This document shows positions 18,387 through 27,372 of a DNA stretch of 64,000 bases, piece by piece. The stretch covers positions 4,366,501 through 4,430,500 of the forward strand of contig NZ_CP062253.1 in assembly GCF_014863585.1 (NCBI RefSeq). The letters are read 5' to 3'. The position numbers were made by a program, and so were the translations under genes. Each line of letters begins with the position of its first letter. Position 1 is the stretch's first letter. The stretch is from Pseudomonas gozinkensis. GTDB taxonomy: Bacteria; Pseudomonadota; Gammaproteobacteria; Pseudomonadales; Pseudomonadaceae. The notes beneath the pieces were generated by a model. That model had not been told where the DNA came from. It searched no databases and saw nothing but the letters and a program-made list of their open reading frames with translations.

Positions 18387-20816
18387 ATGACCGCAATGCC
18401 ATCGCCCCGCCCCGCCACATTTGCGCTCAAAGCCTTGAACCTGAGCCTGGCCCTGGCCTTCAGCGCGCTGCTGCCGACCGCCGCCCACGCCGCCGAGAGC
18501 GTCAGTGAAAGCGCCAGCCGCACCGTCAACATCGGCCCCGGCCTGCTCAGTCATGTGCTGGCGCAATTTGCGGTCAGCGTGGGCGTGCCGCTGTCGTTCG
18601 ATCCGGCGCAACTGGGCAATCGCCAGAGCCCCGGCCTGCAAGGCAGTTACACCGCGCAGAGCGGTTTTGCGCGGTTGCTGGAAGGCAGCGGTTTCGAGCT
18701 GATCAGCACTGGCCACAACGGCTACACCGTGGCCCCGAAAGTCGCGGCGGACGGCGCGCTGGAACTCGGCGCCACCAACGTCAGCGCCCTGCACGACGAC
18801 AGCGGCGACACCTTTGGTGGCGAACAGGTCGCCCGCCGCGCGCAGATCGGCATGCTCGGCAACCAGGAGGTCAACGACCTGCCCTTCAGCGTCACCAGTT
18901 ACACCGCCAAGACCATGGCCGATCAGCAGGCCCAGACCGTTGGCGATGTGTTGCTCAACGATGCTTCGGTGCGCCAGTCCAACGGCTTTGGCAACTTCTC
19001 GCAGATGTTCATGATTCGTGGCCTGCCGCTGGCCTCCGATGACATTTCCTATAACGGCCTCTATGGCGTGCTGCCCCGGCAGATCATCGCCGTCGAAGCG
19101 CTGGATCGCGTGGAACTGTTCAAGGGCCCGAACGCCTTCGTCAACGGCGTGACCCCGAGCGGCAGCGGCATCGGTGGCGGGATCAACCTGCAACCCAAAC
19201 GCGCGATGGACACCCCGACCCGCAGCGTCACCCTCGACTACAGCGCCGATGGCCGGGTCGGCGGGCATCTGGACCTGGGCCAGCGCTTTGGCGAGGACAA
19301 CCGCTTCGGCGCGCGGGTCAACCTGATGCAGCGCGAAGGCGACACCGCTGTCGATGACGAAGACCAGCGCTCGTCGCTGTTCAGCGTGGGCCTGGACTAT
19401 CGCGGCGATCGCCTGCGGGTCTCGACCGATTTCGGCTACCAGAAGCAGGTTATCAACCAGGGTCGCTCGGTGATCTATGTCGATTCGAGCCTGACCAAAG
19501 CCCCCAAGGTGCCGCACGCCAACGCCAGCTACGCCCAGAGCTGGAGCTATTCGCAACTCGAAGACACCTTCGGCATGGCCCGCGCCGAATACGACCTGAA
19601 CGACAACTGGACGGCCTACGTGTCCGGCGGCGCCAAGCACACCCGCGAGAACGGCGTGTATTCGTCGCTGACCGTCACCGACCTCAACGGCAACGCCCGT
19701 GGCGGCATGCTCTATTCGCCCCACGACGAGGACAACCAGAGCGCCATGGCCGGCCTCAACGGCCGCTTCGACACCGGCCCCGTCACGCACCAGTTGAACC
19801 TCGGCTGGGCCGGCATCTGGGGCGAGCAGCGCTCGGCGTTCGAAACCGTCGGCGCGGCCGGGCGCTACAGCACCAACCTGTACAACGTCACCGACAAGCC
19901 GCGTCCGGCCCCCACCTCGTTTGCCAGCGACATCAACGACCCGCGCATCACCGGCAAGAACATCCTGCGCAGCGAGGCGATTTCCGACACCCTCGGCTTC
20001 GTTGATGACCGCATCCTGCTGACCCTCGGCGTGCGTCGCCAGGCACTGAAAGTCGACGGCTGGAGCACCGCTACCGGCGCCCGCACGTCAAGTTATGAAG
20101 AGTCGATCACCACCCCGGTCTACGGTCTGGTGATCAAGCCTTGGGAGCACGTGTCGTTCTACGCCAACCGCATCGAAGGCCTGGCCAAGGGCCCGACGCC
20201 GCCGACCACCGCGATCAACCGCGACGAAACCTTCGCCCCGGTGCGCAGCAAACAGATCGAAGCCGGCGTGCGCCTGGACATGGGCAGCTACGGCGCCAAC
20301 CTCGGCGTCTACCGCATCGAGCAACCGTCGAGCTACACCCAGGACGGAATCTTCCGGGTCGACGGCCAGCAGACCAACAAAGGCGTGGAACTCAACGTCT
20401 ACGGCGAACCGCTCGACGGCCTGCGCCTGCTCAGCGGCGCAACCGTGATGAAGACCGAACTGGAAGGCAGCAGCAACGGCGTGAATGACGGCAACCGCGC
20501 CGTCGGGGTGCCGCGCTTCCAGTTCAACCTCGGCGCCGACTGGGACATTCCGGGTCTCGAAGGCGCGGCCCTCAGCGCGCGGATGTTGCGCACCGGCGGC
20601 CAGTATCTGAACGCGGCGAATACTCAAAGCATTCCGGCGTGGAACCGCTTCGATCTGGGCTCGCGCTATGCCTTCAAACTGGATGAAAAGCAGATCACCC
20701 TGCGGGCCAGTCTGGAGAACGTCGCCAACGAAGCCTATTGGGCTTCGGCCAACGGCGGTTACCTGACCCAGGGCACACCGCGCACGCTGAAGGTTTCGGC
20801 GACCGTGGACTTCTGA
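18387..20816 (+). CDS. TonB-dependent siderophore receptor with STN signalling domain
   Basis: An 809-aa outer-membrane receptor. It has a signal peptide (to about residue 36, AAHAAE) and a secretin/TonB N-terminal (STN) domain at about residues 43-115 (VLAQFAVSVGVPLSFDPAQL). The plug domain follows (LPFSVTSYTAKTMADQQ; MFMIRGLPLASDDISYNGL; VELFKGPNAFVNG), then a 22-strand barrel ending in Phe (LKVSATVDF). The STN domain means it signals to the FecR and sigma pair directly upstream when it binds its ligand. The ligand, presumably a ferric siderophore, cannot be read from sequence. Confidence 0.93.
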   Translation: MTAMPSPRPATFALKALNLSLALAFSALLPTAAHAAESVSESASRTVNIGPGLLSHVLAQFAVSVGVPLSFDPAQLGNRQSPGLQGSYTAQSGFARLLEGSGFELISTGHNGYTVAPKVAADGALELGATNVSALHDDSGDTFGGEQVARRAQIGMLGNQEVNDLPFSVTSYTAKTMADQQAQTVGDVLLNDASVRQSNGFGNFSQMFMIRGLPLASDDISYNGLYGVLPRQIIAVEALDRVELFKGPNAFVNGVTPSGSGIGGGINLQPKRAMDTPTRSVTLDYSADGRVGGHLDLGQRFGEDNRFGARVNLMQREGDTAVDDEDQRSSLFSVGLDYRGDRLRVSTDFGYQKQVINQGRSVIYVDSSLTKAPKVPHANASYAQSWSYSQLEDTFGMARAEYDLNDNWTAYVSGGAKHTRENGVYSSLTVTDLNGNARGGMLYSPHDEDNQSAMAGLNGRFDTGPVTHQLNLGWAGIWGEQRSAFETVGAAGRYSTNLYNVTDKPRPAPTSFASDINDPRITGKNILRSEAISDTLGFVDDRILLTLGVRRQALKVDGWSTATGARTSSYEESITTPVYGLVIKPWEHVSFYANRIEGLAKGPTPPTTAINRDETFAPVRSKQIEAGVRLDMGSYGANLGVYRIEQPSSYTQDGIFRVDGQQTNKGVELNVYGEPLDGLRLLSGATVMKTELEGSSNGVNDGNRAVGVPRFQFNLGADWDIPGLEGAALSARMLRTGGQYLNAANTQSIPAWNRFDLGSRYAFKLDEKQITLRASLENVANEAYWASANGGYLTQGTPRTLKVSATVDF

Positions 20817-20894
20817 CCGCTCGTCATCCGGCCGGCACCAAGGGTTCGGCGCGTCAGACCAATATCAGGTAGATCCCCTTTCCGGAGACAGACC

Positions 20895-21185
20895 ATGATG
20901 ACGCGCAAACTCACCTCGCTGTTGCTGATCGGCCTGCTGGCCAGCGGCTCGGCCGCTACGTTCGCCGCCAACGACGGCGCCGATGCCACGGGTACCAAAT
21001 CCGGCTCCACCAGCGGCTCACAGATGCCACCGGACAACACACCAGGCTCGCCGTCCGGCGGCAGCGGCGCGGGTGGCGGCACTGGCACCAACGGCGGCGC
21101 CAGCGGATCGGGCTCGGGAGCGGGAGGTGGCACCGGTTCGGCCGGCGGCGGTACGGGCGGTGCGGGCGGTGGCACTGGCGGCTGA
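20895..21185 (+). CDS. Small secreted Gly/Ser-rich protein
   Basis: A 96-aa protein. A clear signal peptide (LLLIGLLASGSAATFA, cleavage near residue 25) is followed by a low-complexity tail of Gly, Ser, Thr and Ala, with GGGTGG-type repeats to the end. A GGAG ribosome site precedes the ATG. Similar short Gly-rich exported proteins are common in Pseudomonas but have no known function. The composition may reflect repeat expansion. Confidence 0.6.
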   Translation: MMTRKLTSLLLIGLLASGSAATFAANDGADATGTKSGSTSGSQMPPDNTPGSPSGGSGAGGGTGTNGGASGSGSGAGGGTGSAGGGTGGAGGGTGG

Positions 21186-21247
21186 ACGAACAAGAGCAGG
21201 TCATGGTGAAGGCCATGGCCTGTGTCTGAACCCGACCGCGCTTTTGG

Positions 21248-22819
21248 TCAGCGATCCGAGCGCAGCAATTCGCCGAAGCCGACGTCCATCGACAACACGG
21301 CCGCGCGATTGCGGCCGGCATTCTTGGCCTGATACAGCGCCGCATCGGCACGCTGGATGAACAATTCCGGGCTGTCGTTGCCCAGCGGGATAAACGAATA
21401 GCAGCCCAGGCTCACCGTCAGATAACCGGTGGGTGATCCACTGTGGGTGATGTGTTTGTCCATGACGCTGCGGCGAATCTGCCCGGCAATCGCCAGCGCG
21501 CCGTTGATGTCGGTGTCCGGCAGCAACACCGCGAACTCTTCGCCGCCATAACGCACCGCCAGATCGGACTTGCGCTGGCAGCAGTTTTTCACCACCTGCG
21601 CGACCTGCGTCAGGCAATGGTCGCCGGCCACATGGCCATAGGCATCGTTGTAGCGTTTGAAGAAATCGATATCGAGCATGATCAGGCTCACCGGGCTCGA
21701 CTGCCGTGCGCCCCGGGCAAATTCGACGTCCAGCGAACGTTCGAAAAGACGCCGGTTGGCCAGCCCGGTCAGGCTGTCGTGGGTGGCAATCTGCTCCAGC
21801 GCCCGCTGGGCCTTGCGCAGGTTTTTCTCGATCCGCTCGCCATCGCGCACCTGATGAATGAACACCCAGCCGAACAGCCCCACGCCGAGCATCACCAGCG
21901 CCACGATCACGCTGGACTGGAACGCCCGGTCATGCCAGCCCTGAAGAATCGTGTCCCGCGATGAAGAGGCGGACACCACCAGCGGATAACTTTCCAGCTG
22001 CCGGTAACCGTAAAGACGCGTCACACCGTCGACCACCGAATCGATCATCGCGGTACCGGCGGAGGCATTGGGCAACAGCTTCTGATAGATCTCGCCCTTG
22101 GCCAGCGAGGTGCCGATCAGGGCCTCGTCGAACGGTCGCCGGGCGAGCAAGGTGCCGTCGGTCAGGCCGAGGAACATGGTGCCGTTGTCGTCCAGGCTGA
22201 AGCTTTTGAAGAACTTGTCGAAGTACGACATCTTGATTCCGGCCAGCAGCACGCCCTGGAAATTGCCGGCGCGGTCGTTGACCCGTTTCGAGATCGGGAT
22301 GATCCACTCGCCGTTCTCGCGGCTGCGGATCGCCGGGCCGATGTGCGCCACACCCGATACGTTCTGCTGGTGAAACTTGAAGTACTCACGATCCGCCACG
22401 CCATTGCCGCGCGGCAGATCCGGGAACGAGGTAATCACCCATTGCCCTTCGCGGTCGAACAGGAACATGCCGTGCAACTGCTCCAGTTGCTGCACCCGCC
22501 GCGCGAAGGTTCGCTGCAATCGCGGCTTCTGCGCCGCACCGTAGCCATCTTCCTGAACCCAGTCGACCAGGCTGGTCATCACCAGATCCGCCGCCAGAAA
22601 GGTATCTTCGGCCTGCTGCGCCATCGCCCGGGTCAGGTTGGCAGAAGACACTTGCGCACTCGCCAGATCCTGGCGCCGCGACTGTTCGATCTGCAAATAC
22701 AGCAGACCGGACAGGCACAGACACACGGCAACGATGAACAACACCGCCGCCTTGCGCAGGGGCAAACGCTTGAGGGTGCCGCCGGGGGCCTGGTGCGGAT
22801 CGTGAATGGGGATAGGCAA
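21248..22819 (-). CDS. Diguanylate cyclase with periplasmic Cache-type sensor
   Basis: A 523-aa membrane enzyme that makes cyclic di-GMP. It has a first membrane segment (AAVLFIVAVCLCLSGLLYLQ), a periplasmic dCache-like sensor of ~260 residues (SFPDLPRGNGVADREYFKF, IIPISKRV), a second membrane segment (SSVIVALVMLGVGLFGWVF), and a C-terminal GGDEF domain. The active site is GGEEF, with an inhibitory RxxD site (RKSD) five residues before it. The frame is open to a GTG at 22975, but no ribosome site is there. A TTG at 22819 with AGGA seven bases upstream is the better start. Confidence 0.87.
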   Translation of the reverse strand: MPIPIHDPHQAPGGTLKRLPLRKAAVLFIVAVCLCLSGLLYLQIEQSRRQDLASAQVSSANLTRAMAQQAEDTFLAADLVMTSLVDWVQEDGYGAAQKPRLQRTFARRVQQLEQLHGMFLFDREGQWVITSFPDLPRGNGVADREYFKFHQQNVSGVAHIGPAIRSRENGEWIIPISKRVNDRAGNFQGVLLAGIKMSYFDKFFKSFSLDDNGTMFLGLTDGTLLARRPFDEALIGTSLAKGEIYQKLLPNASAGTAMIDSVVDGVTRLYGYRQLESYPLVVSASSSRDTILQGWHDRAFQSSVIVALVMLGVGLFGWVFIHQVRDGERIEKNLRKAQRALEQIATHDSLTGLANRRLFERSLDVEFARGARQSSPVSLIMLDIDFFKRYNDAYGHVAGDHCLTQVAQVVKNCCQRKSDLAVRYGGEEFAVLLPDTDINGALAIAGQIRRSVMDKHITHSGSPTGYLTVSLGCYSFIPLGNDSPELFIQRADAALYQAKNAGRNRAAVLSMDVGFGELLRSDR

Positions 22820-23007
22820 AAGCGTGTCCTGGGCAGGTACGACAGGGGCAAAGGCCCGAAACCCTTGTTTTTTGTGAGCGTAGCCCACCGGGTTGTGTGG
22901 GGCAACCAAGTGCCACCGCGACAATCCCGACCCTGTTGCTATCGGCGCGCAGGGCAATTGGATGACCTGCGACACAAATTATTTTTACCTGCCCGTTTTT
23001 GCCTGCA

Positions 23008-23781
23008 TCAAGCCTGACGTGCCAACCGCCGCATCGCACTGTGCAAATGCGCCCGTGCACTTTCCGGATCGCCCTCGCGCATCTGCTCGTACGCCCGTTG
23101 TGCAATCGCGTGCGGCACCGGTTTCAACACCCGTTGCGTGGCCATCGCCAGCAGTTGCACCTGCGCGGCACGCTCCAGGTAATACAGATCGTCCCAGGCT
23201 TCGGCGATGGTCGGCGCCGCGACAATCACCCCGTGGTTCTTCAGGAACAGAATGTCGGCGTCGCCCATGACCCCGGCGATCCGGTCGCCTTCGCGCTCAT
23301 CCAGCGCCAGCCCGTTGTAATGCTCGTCCACCGCCGTGCGCCCGTAGAACTTCAGCGCGGTCTGACTCAGCCACAACAGCGGCGGCCCCTCCAGCAGGCA
23401 CAACGCCGTCGCGTTCGGCATGTGGGTATGGAACGCGACTTTCACCCGGGGCAGCCGCTGGTGCAGCCGCGCATGAATATAAAAAGCAGTGGCCTCCGGC
23501 TGACCCTCGCCGTCCACCACGTTCCCATCGAAGTCACACACCAGCAGGTTGTGCGCCGTCACTTCGGAAAACGCATAGCCGTACGGATTGACCAGAAACA
23601 GGCCAGCGTGCCCCGGCAACATCGCCGAAAAATGGTTGCAGATGCCCTCCTCCAGCCCGTGCAGCGCCGCCAGTTGAAAGCACGCTGCCAGTTCGTGACG
23701 GGCAGTGATGATGGCTTCGCTGTCGAGGTTCAACGAGCCGGAATGCGCGGGTCGGGCGCTGCCGGTCAGGGTGTGGGCCAT
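23008..23781 (-). CDS. Class II aldolase/adducin-family protein (second copy)
   Basis: A 257-aa class II aldolase-like protein. Zinc ligands are His118-x-His120 (VAFHTHMPNATAL) and His183 (LKNHGVIVAAP). The NPYGYAFSEVTAHN loop is present. It resembles the product of 6023-6751 in the core motifs but differs elsewhere. The HAD hydrolase gene ends 12 bp upstream of its ATG, so the two are probably cotranscribed and act on one small carbonyl/hydroxy-acid pathway. The LysR regulator beyond is divergent and may control both. Confidence 0.83.
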   Translation of the reverse strand: MAHTLTGSARPAHSGSLNLDSEAIITARHELAACFQLAALHGLEEGICNHFSAMLPGHAGLFLVNPYGYAFSEVTAHNLLVCDFDGNVVDGEGQPEATAFYIHARLHQRLPRVKVAFHTHMPNATALCLLEGPPLLWLSQTALKFYGRTAVDEHYNGLALDEREGDRIAGVMGDADILFLKNHGVIVAAPTIAEAWDDLYYLERAAQVQLLAMATQRVLKPVPHAIAQRAYEQMREGDPESARAHLHSAMRRLARQA

Positions 23782-23793
23782 GGCGAAACTCCT

Positions 23794-24501
23794 TTATGAC
23801 CAGCCAAGGGACGCGAACAGCGGCAGCACTTCGTCCAGCGTGTTGAGGATCGCGTCGGGCCGATAGTCCGGCAGCAACTGACGACCGGTGCCGCGATCGA
23901 TCCATACACAGCGAAAATGCATGTCGCGGGCCGCCGTGTGGTCGAGCATCGGGCTGGCGCAGATGTGCACCACCTGATCGCGGCTGACGCCCAATTGTTC
24001 ATGAGCGTAGTCGAACAGCCTCGGCGCCGGTTTGTAGGCGCCGGCCTGTTGCGCGGTGATCACCCGGTCGATGTGGCCGCCGAGTTGAGCAACGTTGCCG
24101 GCGATGATGTCGTCATCGGTGTTGGAGACGATGCACAACTTGAAGCCCTTGGCCTTGAGCTGCGCGAGGGTCTCGACGACTTCGGGAAACGGCGGCATCT
24201 GCGGGATCGCGGTAGCCAGGCGCTGACTGTCTTCGCTGGCACTCGCCAGGCCCAGTTCTTCCAGGGCCAGTTGCAGGCCTAGGGTGCTCAGTTCGCGGAA
24301 CGATCGGTGCGGCGGCGTCTGTTCCAGGCGATGTTCGTGGCGGTCGTAAACCTCAATCAGGCGCCCGGCGTCGACCCGGTGTTCGCCTTTCTCGCTCAGG
24401 ATCCGCCCGGCCACGGCGCGCAGGCCTTCGTCCCATTGAATCAAGGTGCCGTAGCAATCGAAGGTCAGCCATTGCGGGCGCGGTGTGTTGATCAAGGTCA
24501 T
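23794..24501 (-). CDS. HAD-superfamily hydrolase, haloacid dehalogenase type II-like
   Basis: A 235-aa HAD hydrolase. Motif I is TFDCYGTLIQW (nucleophile Asp near residue 15), motif II is CIVSNTDDD, motif III is AGAYKPAPRLFDYA, and motif IV is near HICASPMLDHTAARD. The DxYGT form is that of haloacid dehalogenase type II and related hydrolases, but the catalytic details for dehalogenation are not certain. ATG 24501 has GAGGAA at proper spacing. It is operonic with the class II aldolase and divergent from the LysR gene. Confidence 0.82.
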   Translation of the reverse strand: MTLINTPRPQWLTFDCYGTLIQWDEGLRAVAGRILSEKGEHRVDAGRLIEVYDRHEHRLEQTPPHRSFRELSTLGLQLALEELGLASASEDSQRLATAIPQMPPFPEVVETLAQLKAKGFKLCIVSNTDDDIIAGNVAQLGGHIDRVITAQQAGAYKPAPRLFDYAHEQLGVSRDQVVHICASPMLDHTAARDMHFRCVWIDRGTGRQLLPDYRPDAILNTLDEVLPLFASLGWS

Positions 24502-24611
24502 CGGGGCATTCCTCTGCAAGTGAGGGCTTCAGCTTATGAACTCGGGGTGATAGTGTGAAATTAAATAAATAGCCGACCGTCAGTTACCAAACAAATATCG
24601 AGACCGCCGCC

Positions 24612-25469
24612 ATGCTGGATCTGGAACTGCTGAAAACCTTCGTCTGCGTGGTCGATGAAGGCAGCTTCACCCGCGCCGCCGAACGGGTCCACCGCACCCA
24701 ATCCACGGTCAGCCAACAGGTGCGCAAACTGGAAGATCTGGTCGGCCACGCCCTGCTGTTGCGCGACCGCACCGGGCTGAACGTCAGCGTCACAGAGCAC
24801 GGCGAACTGCTGATCCACTATGCCCGTCGACTACTGGCCTTGTCCGCCGAGGCCAGCGAAGCCCTGGCCAGCGATCTGGATCTGGAAATCCTGCGCATCG
24901 GCATGCCGGAAGACTTCGACGCCCGACGCATGGCGCTGATCCTCGCCGGCTTCACCCGCAGCCACCCGCAAGCGCGGCTGGAAACCGTCAGCGGCATGAG
25001 CCTCGACCTGCGCCAACGCCTCGACAGCGGCGAAATCGACATTGCCCTGATCAAACGCGAACCCGACAGCGGCCCCGCTTGGGCGACTTGGCCGGAACGA
25101 CTCGTTTGGGTCAAAGGCGCGGAGTTCGACTCATCCGCTGGCGTGTTGCCGCTGGCGCTGTTTCCCCAGGGCTGCCTGTACCGACAACGGGCGATCCGCC
25201 TGCTCGACGTGGCGCAACGCCCATGGCGCGTGGCTTTCGGCAGCCACAGCCTGACCGGCATTCAAGCGGCGGTGGCCTCCGGGCTTGGGGTTTCGGTGCT
25301 GCCGGCGTCGGCAGTGCTGCCGGAGCATCGGGTGTGCGCGGACTTGCCGCCGTTGCCGCCGACGGAGCTGGCGCTGGTCAGTCGCGAGGGGGTGTTGAGT
25401 GGATTGCAGCGAGGGTTGGTGGAGTTTCTGCGGGGGGAATTGGGGGTGGATGCGGGGGGATTTGCTTGA
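24612..25469 (+). CDS. LysR-family transcriptional regulator
   Basis: A 285-aa regulator. The N-terminal winged helix reads LELLKTFVCVVDEGSFTRAA followed by RVHRTQSTVSQQVRKLED. The effector-binding domain of two lobes follows (LRIGMPEDFDARRMALIL; VASGLGVSVLPASAVLP). It is divergent from the HAD/aldolase operon, with about 110 bp between the starts, the usual arrangement when a LysR protein controls its neighbour. Confidence 0.88.
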   Translation: MLDLELLKTFVCVVDEGSFTRAAERVHRTQSTVSQQVRKLEDLVGHALLLRDRTGLNVSVTEHGELLIHYARRLLALSAEASEALASDLDLEILRIGMPEDFDARRMALILAGFTRSHPQARLETVSGMSLDLRQRLDSGEIDIALIKREPDSGPAWATWPERLVWVKGAEFDSSAGVLPLALFPQGCLYRQRAIRLLDVAQRPWRVAFGSHSLTGIQAAVASGLGVSVLPASAVLPEHRVCADLPPLPPTELALVSREGVLSGLQRGLVEFLRGELGVDAGGFA

Positions 25470-25490
25470 TCCCCCCGATTGGCGCGGAGC

Positions 25491-26006
25491 TCAGGGCTTG
25501 TTGACTTCGCGCAGCAGGTCTGCGACCGGGAGGTTCATGGTGTTTGAGTAGTAGGGTTTGTAGCCGTAAGCGGTGACGACGACTTTGCAGGGGATTTGTT
25601 GTTTGCCTGAGAGGAGTTGGTTGATTTCTGCCACTGACAAGTATCTTTCCGAGCTTCGGTTGCTAGAGGTCTCGGAAATGAAAGCATGGGTCAGATAAGA
25701 GTATCCCGCCGGGGCTCCGTCTCTTTTATCCGGCGATATCAATCCAAACGCTGAAAACCGAATGGCTTTACCAACCGAGAAATCCTGATCTTCAGCCAAA
25801 GCACAATGAAGCATGCCTGAAGCCATTCCTACCCTCTCTCCCCGACCAAAAAGATCCAAGACATCAACATTCGACTGATACCTGATTACATATAGAGACC
25901 TGTCTCTCTCAACAGACACGTAGCTCAAATTCGCCGGAGGCCATACATGGTCTTTTGCACAACCAGAACAAATCACGAAAAGCAGGCAAACGAACAGTCT
26001 ATACAT
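25491..26006 (-). CDS. Putative lipoprotein, probable immunity protein of the lipase effector
   Basis: A 171-aa protein with a lipoprotein signal (MYRLFVCLLFVICSGC, lipobox Cys16), so it would be anchored in the periplasm. No known domain is recognised. Its ATG overlaps the stop of the upstream lipase-like gene by 1 bp. Immunity proteins of periplasm-acting T6SS phospholipase effectors are commonly lipoproteins encoded right after the effector, so this role is inferred from location and overlap. Base composition is more AT-rich than the backbone. Confidence 0.7.
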   Translation of the reverse strand: MYRLFVCLLFVICSGCAKDHVWPPANLSYVSVERDRSLYVIRYQSNVDVLDLFGRGERVGMASGMLHCALAEDQDFSVGKAIRFSAFGLISPDKRDGAPAGYSYLTHAFISETSSNRSSERYLSVAEINQLLSGKQQIPCKVVVTAYGYKPYYSNTMNLPVADLLREVNKP

Positions 26007-26734
26007 CAGGAAAATTCCTCCATGATCGAGTCAAACAGCAGATCACCAGCAGACTTGTTTCCCGCGATACGTGCGGTAAACAGACCCAAAGCGTTTGCGT
26101 GATTGGTATCCACATTCACGTTCAGTGACGGGCCACAAGTGATAAGCCATTTTTCACCAAAGTCGGCGACCCCATCTGAAGGGTCTCTTTTGCTAGGCGT
26201 AGCCTTGATATTGACCCAGTTGGCAGCAACCGGATCAGGACGGTCAAAATAAATATCTGAGCCCAACCAGACCAAAGCGCCCTCACCCACCGGATCAAGG
26301 GTAACCAGCATCTGAACCCGGTATCCCCATTCGGACATGATCTTTGTCAGGTGCGCGCCATTCCAGCCACCGAGACTGTGACCGACGATATATACGGGGC
26401 AGCTTTTGTAAGGGATCAGGCTTAGAACATACCGCTGAATATCTTTCTTTCCTTTGACTTCGTTGTACCCCAACCAATCCGATTTATATTTCCCCTCCGT
26501 TGCCAAATCCTGAACGCGCTGATCGAAGTACTTACGTGCTTCTTGAATGTTTCCATACGGCCCTGAAAAGTAGTAACTCTCCTTATCCCCAGCGCCTCCC
26601 ACAAACACAACAACCGCCTTGGTACTCTCCACCGGCACAGCCTTCACACTGACATCCTTCTTGTCAGTCAGCGCATGCTCCTTGTGCAGCTTGTAATTGT
26701 TGCCTTTCTCGCAGGTGACCGTTTCCGCACTCAT
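26006..26734 (-). CDS. Alpha/beta-hydrolase (lipase-like) putative T6SS effector
   Basis: A 242-aa protein with a serine hydrolase triad readable from sequence: Ser120 in GHSLGG (YIVGHSLGGWNGAHL), Asp147 in VTLDPVG, and His212 in DTNHANALGLF. The oxyanion strand is VVVFVGGAGD. No signal peptide is present, as expected for a T6SS cargo. It lies 3 bp after a PAAR gene and overlaps a lipoprotein gene, the typical PAAR-lipase-immunity layout. I infer a phospholipase of the Tle type, but cannot assign it to a numbered Tle family. Confidence 0.75.
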   Translation of the reverse strand: MSAETVTCEKGNNYKLHKEHALTDKKDVSVKAVPVESTKAVVVFVGGAGDKESYYFSGPYGNIQEARKYFDQRVQDLATEGKYKSDWLGYNEVKGKKDIQRYVLSLIPYKSCPVYIVGHSLGGWNGAHLTKIMSEWGYRVQMLVTLDPVGEGALVWLGSDIYFDRPDPVAANWVNIKATPSKRDPSDGVADFGEKWLITCGPSLNVNVDTNHANALGLFTARIAGNKSAGDLLFDSIMEEFS

Positions 26735-26737
26735 GCT

Positions 26738-27235
26738 TCATTCCTCCAGAAACAGTTTGATGGTTTCCGGAAGATGCGAACTGATCGTGTGGGTAAAACC
26801 GGCGGCATCAGACACGCCGTGTTCCATCCGACCGTCCGCGCGCTGAATCATGTATGGATGATTCGGCATCGGTTCGCCGGTGGCGTCGTTCACCAACTGC
26901 AATTTGTCGGTGAAGTGCACCGGCATTGGCAGCAGGCCGCTGAAGGGAGCGTTCACCACGGTATCGCCGATGATGACGGTACCGGAACCGCCCACCACCA
27001 CATTCCCGTGACCACCGGTGCTGTCCAGGGTTGCGGCGTTCAGGCCATTGATAAAAACCGTCGAGGCAACGCCACCGGTAATCGGACTGCCGCACGCCGA
27101 CTTGTCCGTCATTCGCGCAGCAGGCAGCCCGTCGAAATTCACATTCGGCGAACCACTGACAATCGGGTTGGTGCCATGCCCCGGCAACGGGCAGGCGGTC
27201 GGATCGGTCACTCGGGCAGCGGGTTTTCCGCCCAT
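26738..27235 (-). CDS. PAAR-domain T6SS spike-tip protein
   Basis: A 165-aa protein. The N-terminal ~100 residues form a PAAR domain with the repeated motifs KPAARVTDPTACPLPGHG, GLPAARMTDKSACG and VVVGGSGTVIIGD. The last ~55 residues (KLQLVNDATGEPMPNHPYM and VSDAAGFTHTI) look like a transthyretin-like extension, which often connects cargo. The start at 27235 has AAGGAG seven bases upstream; the open frame continues to 27466 but without homology. It would cap VgrG and deliver the lipase-like protein encoded 3 bp downstream. Confidence 0.86.
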   Translation of the reverse strand: MGGKPAARVTDPTACPLPGHGTNPIVSGSPNVNFDGLPAARMTDKSACGSPITGGVASTVFINGLNAATLDSTGGHGNVVVGGSGTVIIGDTVVNAPFSGLLPMPVHFTDKLQLVNDATGEPMPNHPYMIQRADGRMEHGVSDAAGFTHTISSHLPETIKLFLEE

Positions 27236-27317
27236 GAAAAGCTCCTTGCGGTGTCGCGTCATCATCCATTGGCGCGCAAGCATGAACAAAGTCGCGGCGT
27301 TGTTCAAACCCGCACGC

Positions 27318-27352
27318 AAAAAAACAGGCGCCTGAAGAGGCGCCTGTTTTTT
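27318..27352. terminator. Bidirectional intrinsic terminator
   Basis: A perfect 8-bp stem CAGGCGCC/GGCGCCTG (27325-27332 with 27339-27346) has a 6-base loop and is flanked by seven A and six T. It works in both directions. On the minus strand it would end the RNase T2 transcript and separate it from the PAAR operon. Confidence 0.85.
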
Positions 27353-27372
27353 GTGGTTGGTAAACGCTCCGG

